From JAFKFH01 sp017307375 (GTDB lineage: Bacteria; Pseudomonadota; Alphaproteobacteria; Ferrovibrionales; Ferrovibrionaceae): a stretch of DNA of 64,000 bases. The notes under the pieces were generated by a model that made no database searches, was not told the DNA's origin, and saw only the letters and a program-made list of their open reading frames with translations. Every line of letters begins with the position of its first letter. Positions within the stretch are counted from its first letter, which is position 1. Both the position numbers and the translations under genes were made by a program. The DNA is taken from contig OZ245874.1 of NCBI GenBank assembly GCA_965229335.1, positions 6,138,001 through 6,202,000 of the forward strand. Direction: 5' to 3'. This document shows, piece by piece, positions 46,089 to 55,183 of the stretch.

Positions 46089-46167
46089 GGCAATCGGGCG
46101 GCACGAAGCGGGCGGCGGCAGGCCGCCGGCCCCGCCATGATCGCACCTCCGCCGCCAGGAGATGCCG

Positions 46168-47100
46168 ATGACGCCGCCCGATCCGATCAACCGCGCGATG
46201 ACGGCAGGCCAGTGGGGCCTGCTGCTGGTCCTCTCGGTGCTGTGGGGCGGATCGTTCTTCTTCAACGGGCTCGGCCTGCGTGCGTTTCCGCCGCTGACGC
46301 TGGTGCTGCTGCGCGTCGGGCTCGCCGCAGTGATCCTGTGGGCGGTAATCCGGGCCGCAGGCGTCGCCATGCCGCGCGACCGCGCCAGTTGGCTCGCCTT
46401 CTCCGGCATGGGCCTGCTCAACAACGTCGTACCGTTCGGGCTGATCGTCTGGGGCCAGACCCATATCGCCTCGGGCCTCGCCTCGATCCTGAACGCGACC
46501 ACCCCGCTGTTCACCGTGATCGTCGCCCATCTGCTGACCGCCGACGAGAAGATGACGGGCGGGCGGCTGGCGGGCGTGCTGCTCGGCCTCGCCGGCGTCG
46601 CCGTGATGATCGGGCCGACGGCGCTGGCCGGGCTGGGTCTCGACGCCGCGGCCCAGGGTGCCTGCCTTGCCGCCGCCCTCTCCTATGCCTTCGCCGGGGT
46701 GTTCGGGCGTCGCTTCCGCCGGATGGGCATCGCGCCGCTGGCGACCGCCACCGGCCAGGTCACCGCCTCGACCATCATGCTGATCCCGCTGGTCGCACTC
46801 GTCGACCAGCCCTGGACGCTGGCTGCGCCGCCGGCCATTGCCTGGGCCGCGATCGTCGGGCTGGCCGCGCTGTCGACCGCGCTGGCCTATGCGATCTATT
46901 TCCGCCTGCTGGCGACGGCGGGCGCGACCAACCTGCTGCTGGTGACCTTCCTGCTGCCGGTCAGCGCGATCCTGCTGGGCTGGCTGGTGCTGGGCGAACG
47001 GCTCGATGCCGGGCACTTCGCCGGCATGGCGCTGATCGGGGCGGGACTGGTGGCGATCGACGGGCGCCTAGCAGCGCGGCTGAGAAGCCCGCCCCCGTAG
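46168..47100 (+). CDS. EamA-family (DMT) transporter
   Basis: 310 residues with ten predicted helices and two EamA repeats (VLWGGSFFFNGLGLRAFPPL at the first; AQGACLAAALSYAFAGVF at the second). The ATG at 46168 is placed six bases after AGGAG, better than the ATG two codons upstream. It exports or imports small metabolites such as amino acids; no substrate is evident. A fragment of its 5' region is duplicated at 45149-45182. Confidence 0.9.
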   Translation: MTPPDPINRAMTAGQWGLLLVLSVLWGGSFFFNGLGLRAFPPLTLVLLRVGLAAVILWAVIRAAGVAMPRDRASWLAFSGMGLLNNVVPFGLIVWGQTHIASGLASILNATTPLFTVIVAHLLTADEKMTGGRLAGVLLGLAGVAVMIGPTALAGLGLDAAAQGACLAAALSYAFAGVFGRRFRRMGIAPLATATGQVTASTIMLIPLVALVDQPWTLAAPPAIAWAAIVGLAALSTALAYAIYFRLLATAGATNLLLVTFLLPVSAILLGWLVLGERLDAGHFAGMALIGAGLVAIDGRLAARLRSPPP

Positions 47101-47118
47101 CCGTCATTGCCGGGGAAC

Positions 47119-47193
47119 TGGCTGGGGCGGGAGGATTCGAACCTCCGCATGCCGGAATCAAAATCCGGTGCCTTACCGCTTGGCGACGCCCCA
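47119..47193 (-). tRNA. tRNA-Gln (anticodon TTG)
   Basis: The minus-strand cloverleaf begins TGGGGCG (47193) and pairs with CGCCCCA at 47129-47123. The anticodon stem CCGGA/TCCGG encloses loop TTTTGAT with anticodon TTG, and the T arm carries GGTTCGAATCC. Discriminator G and an encoded CCA follow at 47122-47119. It reads CAA/CAG glutamine codons and lies between the convergent EamA gene and ispE. Confidence 0.93.
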
Positions 47194-47243
47194 ACACGAG
47201 CGCGGCCGGATATAGGGCAAACCGCCCGGTTAATCCAGCGATT

Positions 47244-48113
47244 TCAGCCCGGAATCGTGGCCCCGGCCACCCACCAGCCGGTCTCGCCCATGCTCAGGCG
47301 CCGGATGGCCAGGTCGGCCGAACGGGCGTCGGCGAACAGGCCGAAACAGGTCGGACCGGAACCGGAAAGCCGCGCGAGCAGGCAGCCGCTGCGATCGGCC
47401 AGCGCGGCCAGCACATCGTCGATCTCCGGCACCAGGAAACGCGCCGCCGGCTCCAGGTCGTTGCGTCGCGGCCTGAGCGCCAGAGCGAGATCGAAGGCAT
47501 TGGCGCAGGGCCGGTCGAGCGGCGCGGCAGCCGAAAAGGCGCCGGCGCGGGCGGCGAACACGCTGGCTGTCGCCAGCGGCAGGCCCGGATTGACCAGCAC
47601 GACATGCAGCGGCCCGCCGAGCGCCAGGGCCGGCGCGATCGTCTCGCCGATGCCGGAGACGAGGCAGGGCCGGCCGTGCAGGCAGGCCGGCACGTCGGCA
47701 CCGAGCTGCAGCGCGATGTCGGCAAGCGGCAGGTCGAGCCCCCATAGGTCGGACAGCGCCCGCAGGGCGGCCGCGGCATCGGCCGAGCCGCCGCCGAGCC
47801 CGGCTGCCACCGGCAGGTTCTTTTCCAGCGTCAGCTTGGCCTTCGGCGCGATGCCGGCTGCGGCCGCCAGGGCGCGCGCGGCCCGCAGCACGAGGTTGTC
47901 GCCCTCACCCGCCAGCGCGCCGGCGAACGGGCCGGTCACCGTCAGCGACAGGTCGTCGGCCGGTGCAGCGCTGACGCGGTCGCCGATATCGGCGAAGACG
48001 AACAGGCTGTCGAGCAGATGGTAGCCGTCCGCCCGCCGCCCGGTGACGTGGAGATAGAGATTGAGCTTGGCCGGCGCCGTCACCGGGCCGGCCAGGCGCT
48101 CAGCCACCGCCAT
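47244..48113 (-). CDS. ispE: 4-diphosphocytidyl-2-C-methyl-D-erythritol kinase
   Basis: 289-residue GHMP kinase of the MEP isoprenoid pathway, phosphorylating CDP-ME at the 2-hydroxyl. Motif 1 is APAKLNLYLHVTGRRADGYH; the ATP-binding loop PVAAGLGGGSADAAAALRAL contains the GHMP GLGGGSA core; and motif 3 is LARLSGSGPTCFG. The start at 48113 overlaps the end of the TPR gene by 14 bp and has little ribosome-binding signal, suggesting translational coupling. Full length. Confidence 0.95.
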   Translation of the reverse strand: MAVAERLAGPVTAPAKLNLYLHVTGRRADGYHLLDSLFVFADIGDRVSAAPADDLSLTVTGPFAGALAGEGDNLVLRAARALAAAAGIAPKAKLTLEKNLPVAAGLGGGSADAAAALRALSDLWGLDLPLADIALQLGADVPACLHGRPCLVSGIGETIAPALALGGPLHVVLVNPGLPLATASVFAARAGAFSAAAPLDRPCANAFDLALALRPRRNDLEPAARFLVPEIDDVLAALADRSGCLLARLSGSGPTCFGLFADARSADLAIRRLSMGETGWWVAGATIPG

Positions 48114-49914
48114 TCGTCGCGCCGGCCTTGGACACCGCGGTCGCATCCGTCGTCAGGCCCCGTTCGAGCTTGGCGCGGATGATCGGCTCCTGCTCGGCCT
48201 CGGGCTTCAGGTTCAGGGCGCGCGACCACTGGAAACGCGCCTCGGTCTGCCGCCCGACGCGCCACAGCGCGTCGCCGAGATGGTCGTTGATCACCGGGTC
48301 GGTCGGCGACAGTTCGACCGCCCGCTCCAGCCAGGTGACCGCGTCGTTGTATTTGCCGAGCTTGTAGAACACCCAGCCCAGGCTGTCGGCGATGTAGCCG
48401 TCGCGCGGGCGCAGCTCGACCGCCTTCTCGATCATCTGCTGGGCGCGGACCAGATGCTCGCCGCGCTCGACCCAGCTGTAGCCGAGGTAATTGAGGACTT
48501 CCGGCTGGTCGGGCGACAATTCGAGCGCCTTGACGAAATCGGCCTCGGCCTTGGGCCACTGCTTGGACCGCTCATAGGCGATGCCGCGGGCGTAGTAGAG
48601 GTTCCAGCTGCGCCCGCCTTCGCGGTCGTAGCGGTCGATCGCCTGGCTGTAGATGTCGGCGGCCTCGGCGAAGCGGTCCTTCGAGCGCAGCTGGTCGGCC
48701 AGCGCCACCAGCGGCGACGACGACTTCGGATAGCTCGCGGCCAGCGCCTTGAGCCGGGCGGAAGCCTTGTCGTAGTCCTTCAGCTCGTAGAGGCACCAGG
48801 CCGCGCGAACCTGCGCCGCCTCGTAAAGCGGGGACGAGCGCTCGATCCCCTCGTAGATCGCCTTGGCTTCCTGGAAGCGGCTGCGTGATTCGAGCTGCGA
48901 GGCGAGCGTCAGCTGGGCCACGTCGAAATCGGGGCGCAGGTAGAGCGCGAGCTGGAGATAGACCATGCCCCAAGGGCCGGTATCGCGCTCCATCGCGGTG
49001 GCGGCGTTGAACAGCGCCTCGGCCACGCCGGCCTGCGGGGTCGGCACCAGCGGGGCCAGCGTGCCGCCGCCGCGCAGGGTTTCCAGGTCGGCCTCGAGCG
49101 TCACCGCACCGGGCAGCGCCATGCCGTTCATCAGCAGGACCTGGGCGTCGCCGGTGGCGTTGTTGCGCGCCAGGAAGCGGGCATAGGCGTCGATCACCCG
49201 GGGCGTGCCGCCCTGGGTCTGCTGCATGACGTCCTTATAGGCGCGGTCGGCCGCCATCGCATTGCCGAGATAGTCGTTCAGCAGCGCGAGGTGGAACAGG
49301 CCGAAACCGCCGAAATTCTGCTTGCTGGCAAGCGTCTGCGCCGCAGCGACCGCCTGCTGGCCCTGCCCCTGGCCGGCGCGCGCCCAGGCGACGGTCAGAA
49401 TGCTGATCATGCCCGACTGGTCGTCGCGATTCTGGCGGTCGGCCCGCGCGGCGGCCTCGGCATAACGCCCGGCCTTGAGGTCGATCGCGGTCAGCACGAA
49501 CTGGCTGACCGGGTCGCCGGGATTGGCCTGCTGGAGGCGCCTGGAGAACTCGGCCGCCTCGTTCATCCGCCCGGCCGCGACGTTGGCGATCAGCGCGCGC
49601 TGCAACAGCTGGACCTGGTCGGAATCGGCCCGGGCCGCCGCGGTCAGCAGGTCGGCGGCGATGTCGACGTCGAGCTCGGCCAGCGCATAGCGCCCGGCGA
49701 GATAGTTACCGAGATCGGATTCGGTGACGATCGGCCCGCTGTCCGGATCGTCGGGCTGGAGCGCGGCGCTGCGCGCCCCGCCATTGGCCGCGCAGGCGGC
49801 GACCAGGCTGGTTGCAAGAGCCAAGGCCGCGAGACGGGCGGCCTGCCGGACGACAGGCCGCGCCAAGCGGCGACGCCAATCGTTACATGTTGGGATAATT
49901 TGGACCACCACCAC
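48100..49914 (-). CDS. TPR-repeat lipoprotein
   Basis: Up to 604 residues. The N-terminal region ends in a lipobox (LATSLVAAC), so this is probably an envelope lipoprotein. Many tetratricopeptide repeats follow, best seen in the last third (PEVLNYLGYSWVERGEHLVRAQQMIEKAVEL and DGYIADSLGWVFYKLGKYNDAVTWLERAVEL are two adjacent repeats). The GTG at 49914 lies within the ETF-QO gene's last codons (32-bp overlap); a TTG at about 49863 is possible. TPR lipoproteins next to ispE are common in this group; the partner is unknown. Confidence 0.87.
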   Translation of the reverse strand: MVVVQIIPTCNDWRRRLARPVVRQAARLAALALATSLVAACAANGGARSAALQPDDPDSGPIVTESDLGNYLAGRYALAELDVDIAADLLTAAARADSDQVQLLQRALIANVAAGRMNEAAEFSRRLQQANPGDPVSQFVLTAIDLKAGRYAEAAARADRQNRDDQSGMISILTVAWARAGQGQGQQAVAAAQTLASKQNFGGFGLFHLALLNDYLGNAMAADRAYKDVMQQTQGGTPRVIDAYARFLARNNATGDAQVLLMNGMALPGAVTLEADLETLRGGGTLAPLVPTPQAGVAEALFNAATAMERDTGPWGMVYLQLALYLRPDFDVAQLTLASQLESRSRFQEAKAIYEGIERSSPLYEAAQVRAAWCLYELKDYDKASARLKALAASYPKSSSPLVALADQLRSKDRFAEAADIYSQAIDRYDREGGRSWNLYYARGIAYERSKQWPKAEADFVKALELSPDQPEVLNYLGYSWVERGEHLVRAQQMIEKAVELRPRDGYIADSLGWVFYKLGKYNDAVTWLERAVELSPTDPVINDHLGDALWRVGRQTEARFQWSRALNLKPEAEQEPIIRAKLERGLTTDATAVSKAGATNGGG

Positions 49915-51541
49915 CTTCCGGTACCGTCCAGGTAATATTCTGCCGCGGATCCTTGATGTCGCAGGTCTTGCAGTGCACGCAGTTCTGCGCGTTGATCTGG
50001 AACCTCGGATTGTTGCCCGCGTCGTCTCGCACGACTTCGTACACTCCCGCCGGACAATAGCGCTGCGCCGGCTCGTCGAACACCTTCAGGTTATATTCGA
50101 TCGGAATCGAGGGATCGGCCAAGCGCAAATGCACCGGCTGGTCTTCCTCGTGGTTGGTATTGGAGATAAAGACCGACGACAGCTTGTCAAAGCTGATCCG
50201 GCCATCCGGCTTCGGATAGGCGATTTTCTTGCACTCGGCGGCGGGCTTCAAGCTTTCGTGATCGGCCTTGCCGTGGCGGGTCGTCCACGGCGCCAGGAAG
50301 CCGAGGCCGAGGTCGTTCAGCCACATATGCGCCCCGCCGATGGCGGTACCCAGCCACATGCCGTGCTTCAGCGCCGGCTTGACGTTCCGCACCTTGTAGA
50401 GGTCCTGGTAGACCCAGGAGTCCTTCCAGCCCTGGCCATAGGCGACGAGTTCGTCGCCGGCGCGGCCCTCGTCCAGCGCCTCGAACGCCGCCTCGGCCGC
50501 CAGCATCCCGGTCTTCATCGCATTGTGGCTGCCCTTGATGCGCGGCACGTTGACGAAGCCGGCCGAGCAGCCGATCAGCGCGCCGCCGGGGAAGGTCAGC
50601 TTGGGCACCGATTGCAGGCCGCCCTCGTTGATCGCGCGGGCGCCATAGGCGATGCGCTTGCCGCCTTCGAAGAAGTGGCGGATCGACGGATGCGTCTTCA
50701 TCCGCTGGAACTCGTCGAACGGCGAGAGATGCGGATTTTCGTAGTTCAGGTGGACGACGAAGCCGACCGCGATCTGGTTGTCCTCGAGGTGATAAAGGAA
50801 CGAACCGCCGCCGGTGGCGGAATCGAGCGGCCAGCCCATCGTGTGCACGACCAGGCCTTCCTGGTGCACCGCCGGGTCGACCTTCCACAGCTCCTTGATG
50901 CCGATGCCGAACTTCTGCGGGTCGACGCCGTCGCGCAGCTTGAACTTGGCCTGGATCTCCTTGGCCAGCGAACCGCGCACGCCCTCGGCGACCAGCGTGT
51001 ACTTGGCGTGCAGTTCCATGCCCGGGGTGTAGGACGACTTGTGCTCGCCGTCGCGGCCGACGCCCATGTCGCCGGTGGCGACGCCCTTGACCGAGCCGTC
51101 CTCGTTATAGAGCACCTCGGCGGCGGCGAAGCCCGGGAAGATCTCGACGCCCAGCGCCTCGGCCTGCTCGGCCAGCCAGCGGCAGACATTGCCCAGCGAG
51201 ATGATGTAGTTGCCGTGATTGTTCATCAGCGGCGGCATCGCGAAGTTCGGCAGGCTGATATGGTTGGCTTCGGTCAGCACGTAGAAGCGGTCTTCGGTGA
51301 CCGGCACCTTCAGCGGCGCGCCGCGCTCCTGCCAGTCGGGGAACAGCTCGTCCATCGCGATCGGGTCCATCACCGCGCCCGACAGGATATGGGCGCCGAC
51401 TTCCGAACCCTTCTCGATCACGCAAACCGAATAGTCCTTGCCGTGTTCGGCGCAGAGCTGCTTGAAGCGAATCGCCGCCGACAGTCCGGCCGGGCCGGCA
51501 CCGACGACGACGACATCGTACTCCATCGATTCGCGTTCCAT
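49883..51541 (-). CDS. Electron-transfer flavoprotein-ubiquinone oxidoreductase
   Basis: 552-residue inner-membrane-associated flavo-iron-sulfur enzyme passing electrons from ETF to ubiquinone, hence linked to fatty-acid and amino-acid beta-oxidation. The FAD dinucleotide motif VVVVGAGPAGLSAA is at the N-terminus; ubiquinone-site features lie in the middle; the C-terminal [4Fe-4S] ligands are in RYCPAGVYE and NCVHCKTCDIKDP. The ATG at 51541 is preceded by GGGGGAGAGTG. It is upstream of and overlaps the TPR gene. Confidence 0.95.
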   Translation of the reverse strand: MERESMEYDVVVVGAGPAGLSAAIRFKQLCAEHGKDYSVCVIEKGSEVGAHILSGAVMDPIAMDELFPDWQERGAPLKVPVTEDRFYVLTEANHISLPNFAMPPLMNNHGNYIISLGNVCRWLAEQAEALGVEIFPGFAAAEVLYNEDGSVKGVATGDMGVGRDGEHKSSYTPGMELHAKYTLVAEGVRGSLAKEIQAKFKLRDGVDPQKFGIGIKELWKVDPAVHQEGLVVHTMGWPLDSATGGGSFLYHLEDNQIAVGFVVHLNYENPHLSPFDEFQRMKTHPSIRHFFEGGKRIAYGARAINEGGLQSVPKLTFPGGALIGCSAGFVNVPRIKGSHNAMKTGMLAAEAAFEALDEGRAGDELVAYGQGWKDSWVYQDLYKVRNVKPALKHGMWLGTAIGGAHMWLNDLGLGFLAPWTTRHGKADHESLKPAAECKKIAYPKPDGRISFDKLSSVFISNTNHEEDQPVHLRLADPSIPIEYNLKVFDEPAQRYCPAGVYEVVRDDAGNNPRFQINAQNCVHCKTCDIKDPRQNITWTVPEGGGGPNYPNM

Positions 51542-51687
51542 CACTCTCCCCCTGGTGGCTCTCTCAATTCTACCGCGGCTGCCTGTGGCCGCTGCACCAA
51601 AGCCTTGTTTTGGCACAGGGCCCGCCGTTCATAGCGGCAATGCAGGCCCTGTGACAACACCTAGCGCGGCTGCTAAGGTCCGCCTCC

Positions 51688-52509
51688 ATGCACAACTCGG
51701 TGGGCGAAAATCCCGGTTCGGCGCTGGCGGCGCTGCGCTTCTATCTCGATGCCGGCGTCGACGAGGCGATCGACGAGATGCCGCTCGACCGCACCACCGC
51801 GCCGCCGCCGCCGCCGATGACGCAACGGCTTCAAGCGGTTGCCGCCGAGCCGCGCGCGCCCGCGCCGGGCCCGGCCCGGCCCGCCGTGGCCGTCGGCGGC
51901 GACATCGCCCTGGCCGAGGCCGAGCGGCTGGCCCGCGCGGCCGGCGACCTCGACGCCTTGAAGGCCGCGATCGCGGGTTTCGAGGGATCGGGGCTCAAGG
52001 CCACCGCCTCCAACATCGTGTTCGCCGACGGCAACCCGGAATCGCGGCTGATGCTGGTCGGCGAGGCGCCGGGGCGCGAGGAAGACCTGAAGGGCCTGCC
52101 CTTCGTCGGCGAGAGCGGCAAGCTGCTCGACCGGATGATGGCCGCGATCGGCCGCGACCGCAGCAGCTTCTACATCACCAACGTCCTGCCCTGGCGACCG
52201 CCCGGCAACCGCAACCCGACGCAGGAGGAAATCGCCCTGTTCCTGCCGTTCGTGCGCCACCACATCGCGCTGGTCCGCCCGAAAGTATTGCTGCTGCTGG
52301 GCAACATCTCGGCAAAGACGCTGTTCGACACCACCGAGGGCATCACCCGCATGCGCGGCAAGTGGCGCGAGATCGCCATTGCCGATCAGGTGATTCCGGC
52401 GATGGCGACCTATCATCCCGCCTTCCTGCTGCGCCAGCCCGGCGCCAAGCGCGAAGCCTGGCGCGACCTCCTGAGTCTCGAAGCGCGGTTGAACGAGCTG
52501 AAGATCTGA
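51688..52509 (+). CDS. Uracil-DNA glycosylase, family-4-like but lacking all cysteines
   Basis: 273 residues. Family-4 motifs are clear: VGEAPGREEDLKGLPFVGES (uracil-pocket and catalytic region), NVLPWRPPGNRNPTQEE and the late YHPAFLLRQPG loop. Usual family-4 enzymes bind a [4Fe-4S] cluster through four Cys, but this protein has no Cys at all; the kCRPP position is Trp (PWRPPGN). An extra Pro/Ala-rich N-terminal segment of about 75 residues precedes the domain. It should remove uracil from DNA; the absent cluster makes it a distinct subgroup. Divergent from ETF-QO. Confidence 0.85.
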   Translation: MHNSVGENPGSALAALRFYLDAGVDEAIDEMPLDRTTAPPPPPMTQRLQAVAAEPRAPAPGPARPAVAVGGDIALAEAERLARAAGDLDALKAAIAGFEGSGLKATASNIVFADGNPESRLMLVGEAPGREEDLKGLPFVGESGKLLDRMMAAIGRDRSSFYITNVLPWRPPGNRNPTQEEIALFLPFVRHHIALVRPKVLLLLGNISAKTLFDTTEGITRMRGKWREIAIADQVIPAMATYHPAFLLRQPGAKREAWRDLLSLEARLNELKI

Positions 52510-52708
52510 AAAGTTTGCGTCAAGTTTGTGGCGATCCCCAATACTTTCGCCTTGATTGCGCCATCCTCCAGTTATTGAAAAGCAAAAATATTCGCCACAA
52601 CTACAAAATAAACATCAGCGAATAGCAAGAATAGGCAGTTATTCCTGTTACCGGACGGAAATACAGCCTCGTAGATTTCGGCTTGCCTAACCCTCTTTGT
52701 CCGGCTAT
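52510..52708. other. AT-rich intergenic region upstream of the lytic transglycosylase gene
   Basis: 199 bp without a gene, unusually AT-rich in the middle (about 52565-52640). It includes a 7-bp inverted repeat TATTCGC (52589-52595) / GCGAATA (52618-52624). It probably holds the transglycosylase promoter, but no confident -35/-10 pair is assigned. Confidence 0.5.
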
Positions 52709-54607
52709 ATGCGTCACCCCATGTGCGCGGCCAACTGTTTATGGCCTCGCCGGCGACGCTGGTCTTTCAAAGGTTTTGTTTCAGGACTGGTGTTTACGGC
52801 GGCGTGCTTTGCCGCTGCCCCCCAGGTTCGGGCGGCGGACGAGGCACCGGGCGTAAGGCCTGCTAGCGAGAGCAAAGCGGTAGGTCGGACGGCCGAGGCT
52901 ACGCGGAATGCCACGTTGCCGGCAGTACTCTCGCCTCGCGATGTCGAGCGCTATCAGCGCATCTTCGACCTGCAGCGGGCGGGCCGCTACGCCGACGCAG
53001 ATCGCGAAATCGCCAAGCTCGAAGACCGCCTGCTGGTCGGGGTGGCGATGGCACGGCGCTATCTCGAAGCCAGCTATCGGCCCTCCGTCGGCGAACTCTC
53101 GCACTGGCTTGCCGCCAACAAGGACCTGCCCGACGCCAGCCAGCTCTACCAGATGGCGGTCAAGCTGCGCGGCAAGCCGAAGAAGAACGCGCCCGTCATC
53201 CCGACGCCGATCGGTACCGATCCCGGCGATTTCGGCGGCGGCGACAAGCTGGTGCTGCCGCCGAGCCGGGTCGCCCCGCCCAGGAAGCCCCGTTCCGCCG
53301 CGCAGGACATCGCGGTCGAGAAGCACGGCATCGCCATCACCCGAGCCATCCGTGCGGGGCAGAGCGCCGAGGCCGAAAAGCGCCTCGACCGCCCGGAGAT
53401 GCGCGACCTGCTGTCGACCGGCGAACTGGACGACTGGCGGCGCAGGGTGGCCTGGGGCTATTTCCTCGAAGGCGACGACGAAAACGCCCTGCGGCTCGCC
53501 GCCGGGGCGGCACAGCGGTCGCGCAGCGTGGTACCGCTGGCGGACTGGGTGGCCGGGCTGGCCGCCTGGCGCCTGAACCGTTTCGACAACGCCGCCCATC
53601 ATTTCGGCGAGCTGGGCCAGAACCGCAACGCGATCAACTGGGACCGCGCCGCCGGCGGCTTCTGGGCCGGGCGGGTCGCCGCCAAGCTGCGCCAGCCGCG
53701 CGAGGCCGTGAAGCAGTGGAAGATCGCGGCCCAGGAACCGCGCACCTTCTACGGCCTGCTCGCCACCCGCGCCCTCGGCATCAACCATCCCTACAGCTGG
53801 GAGCTGCCGCCGCTGAGCGAGGACGAGGTCCGCCGGCTGATGCAGCTGCCGGGCGCCCGCCGCGCCATCGCGCTGACGGAAGTCGGCGAATACGTGCTGG
53901 CCGAGCGCGAGATCGCGCGGCTGCAGGCGGTCGCCCGTTCGGACCTCGGCGGCGCATTGCTCGGGCTGTCGGCACGGCTGGAAATCCCCGCCGCCCAGCT
54001 GCGGCTGGGCCATGTCTGGCGCGAGGTCAAGGGCCCGATCTACGACGCCGCGCTCTATCCGGTGCCGCCGTGGGAGCCGGAAAGCGGCTATCAGATCGAC
54101 CGGGCGCTGATGTTCGCCTTCATGCGCCAGGAGTCCGGCTTCAATGCCCGGGCCCTGTCGCCGGTCGGTGCCACCGGTCTGATGCAGCTGATGCCGAAGA
54201 CGGCGAGCCTGATGGCCGACGGCAGCCACGGCCGCGGCGGCGAGAAGCGCCTGCTGGCCCCCGAATACAACCTCGAACTCGGCCAGCGCTATCTGATGCA
54301 TCTGCGTGACAACGGGATCGTGCGCGGCAACCTCGTGCATCTCGCCGCCGCCTACAATGCCGGGCCGGGCAACCTGCAGCGCTGGCAGCAACAGGTCGTC
54401 CACAACAACGACCCGCTGATCTTCGTCGAGGCGATTCCGGTCGCCGAAACCCGCGGCTTCGTCGAGCGCATCCTGCTGAACTACTGGGTCTATCGCATCC
54501 GGCTCGGCCTGCCGACCGGGTCGCTCGACGCGATGGCGGGGGGCAGCTGGCCCATCTATGATGGCGGCCCCGATCCGAATCGTGTGGTCCAGAATGCCCG
54601 GAATTGA
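52709..54607 (+). CDS. Soluble-type lytic murein transglycosylase
   Basis: About 632 residues. An N-terminal hydrophobic signal (about residues 20-42) precedes a long alpha-superhelical U domain and the C-terminal SLT domain, with catalytic Glu475 in MRQESGFN, motif GLMQLMPKTA and AAYNAGPGN. It cleaves glycan strands of peptidoglycan with 1,6-anhydro product formation. The ATG at 52709 is one of two close in-frame ATGs; a TTG 12 bases upstream is also open. The stop at 54607 overlaps the moaB start. Confidence 0.92.
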   Translation: MRHPMCAANCLWPRRRRWSFKGFVSGLVFTAACFAAAPQVRAADEAPGVRPASESKAVGRTAEATRNATLPAVLSPRDVERYQRIFDLQRAGRYADADREIAKLEDRLLVGVAMARRYLEASYRPSVGELSHWLAANKDLPDASQLYQMAVKLRGKPKKNAPVIPTPIGTDPGDFGGGDKLVLPPSRVAPPRKPRSAAQDIAVEKHGIAITRAIRAGQSAEAEKRLDRPEMRDLLSTGELDDWRRRVAWGYFLEGDDENALRLAAGAAQRSRSVVPLADWVAGLAAWRLNRFDNAAHHFGELGQNRNAINWDRAAGGFWAGRVAAKLRQPREAVKQWKIAAQEPRTFYGLLATRALGINHPYSWELPPLSEDEVRRLMQLPGARRAIALTEVGEYVLAEREIARLQAVARSDLGGALLGLSARLEIPAAQLRLGHVWREVKGPIYDAALYPVPPWEPESGYQIDRALMFAFMRQESGFNARALSPVGATGLMQLMPKTASLMADGSHGRGGEKRLLAPEYNLELGQRYLMHLRDNGIVRGNLVHLAAAYNAGPGNLQRWQQQVVHNNDPLIFVEAIPVAETRGFVERILLNYWVYRIRLGLPTGSLDAMAGGSWPIYDGGPDPNRVVQNARN

Positions 54608-55142
54608 CGAAAGCCGCCGTTTCATCCCCGTGCACATCGCCGTGCTCGCGGTCTCCGACACCCGCGACCTCGCGGCCGACCGTTCCGGCGACACGCTGGT
54701 CGACCGGCTGACCGCGGCCGGCCACGAACTGGCCGCCCGATCGATCGTCAAGGACGAGGTCGCCCAGATCCAGGCGCTGCTCGACGCCTGGATCGCCGAC
54801 GAGCGCATCGACGTCATCCTGACCACAGGGGGCACCGGCGTCACCGGGCGCGACGTGACGCCCGAGGCGGTCGAGGCCTTGTTCGAGAAGCCGATTCCCG
54901 GCTTCGGCGAGCTGTTCCGGATGCTGTCCTACAAGACCATCGGCACCTCGACGATCCAGTCCCGCGCCACCGCGGGCGTGGCCCGCGGCACCTATATCTT
55001 CGCCCTGCCCGGCTCGACCGGCGCCTGCCGCGATGCCTGGGACATGATTCTCAGGGACCAGCTCGACTACCGCTTCCGCCCCTGCAATTTCGTCGAGCTG
55101 CTGCCGCGGCTGCGCGAGCACGAACGCCGCCCGGCCTCCTGA
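54594..55142 (+). CDS. moaB: Molybdenum cofactor biosynthesis protein MoaB
   Basis: 182-residue MogA/MoaB-fold protein that binds molybdopterin. Characteristic motifs are ILTTGGTGVTGRDVTPEA (about residues 76-93) and FALPGSTGACRDAWD. The ATG at 54594 overlaps the transglycosylase stop (14 bp), suggesting coupling; the in-frame ATG at 54558 lies deeper inside the preceding gene. No other moa gene is nearby, so it probably has a single scattered role. Confidence 0.93.
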   Translation: MPGIDESRRFIPVHIAVLAVSDTRDLAADRSGDTLVDRLTAAGHELAARSIVKDEVAQIQALLDAWIADERIDVILTTGGTGVTGRDVTPEAVEALFEKPIPGFGELFRMLSYKTIGTSTIQSRATAGVARGTYIFALPGSTGACRDAWDMILRDQLDYRFRPCNFVELLPRLREHERRPAS

Positions 55143-55183
55143 AAGTTCTTGAATTGTTCTCATGATGGCGCGAGGATCGGGGC

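Larger units (their letters stand above)
44219..46115. repeat. Tandem duplication: porin 3' end + EAL gene, about 0.94 kb per unit
   Basis: Unit 1 spans about 44219-45154 and unit 2 about 45183-46115, offset 961-964 bp. Both contain a porin C-terminal end, the EAL gene and the identical downstream stretch (ccctgaggcaatcgggcggc and onward). A 28-base junction between the units (45155-45182) matches the EamA gene. The units have diverged to about 89% at the protein level, so the event is not recent. Confidence 0.85.
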
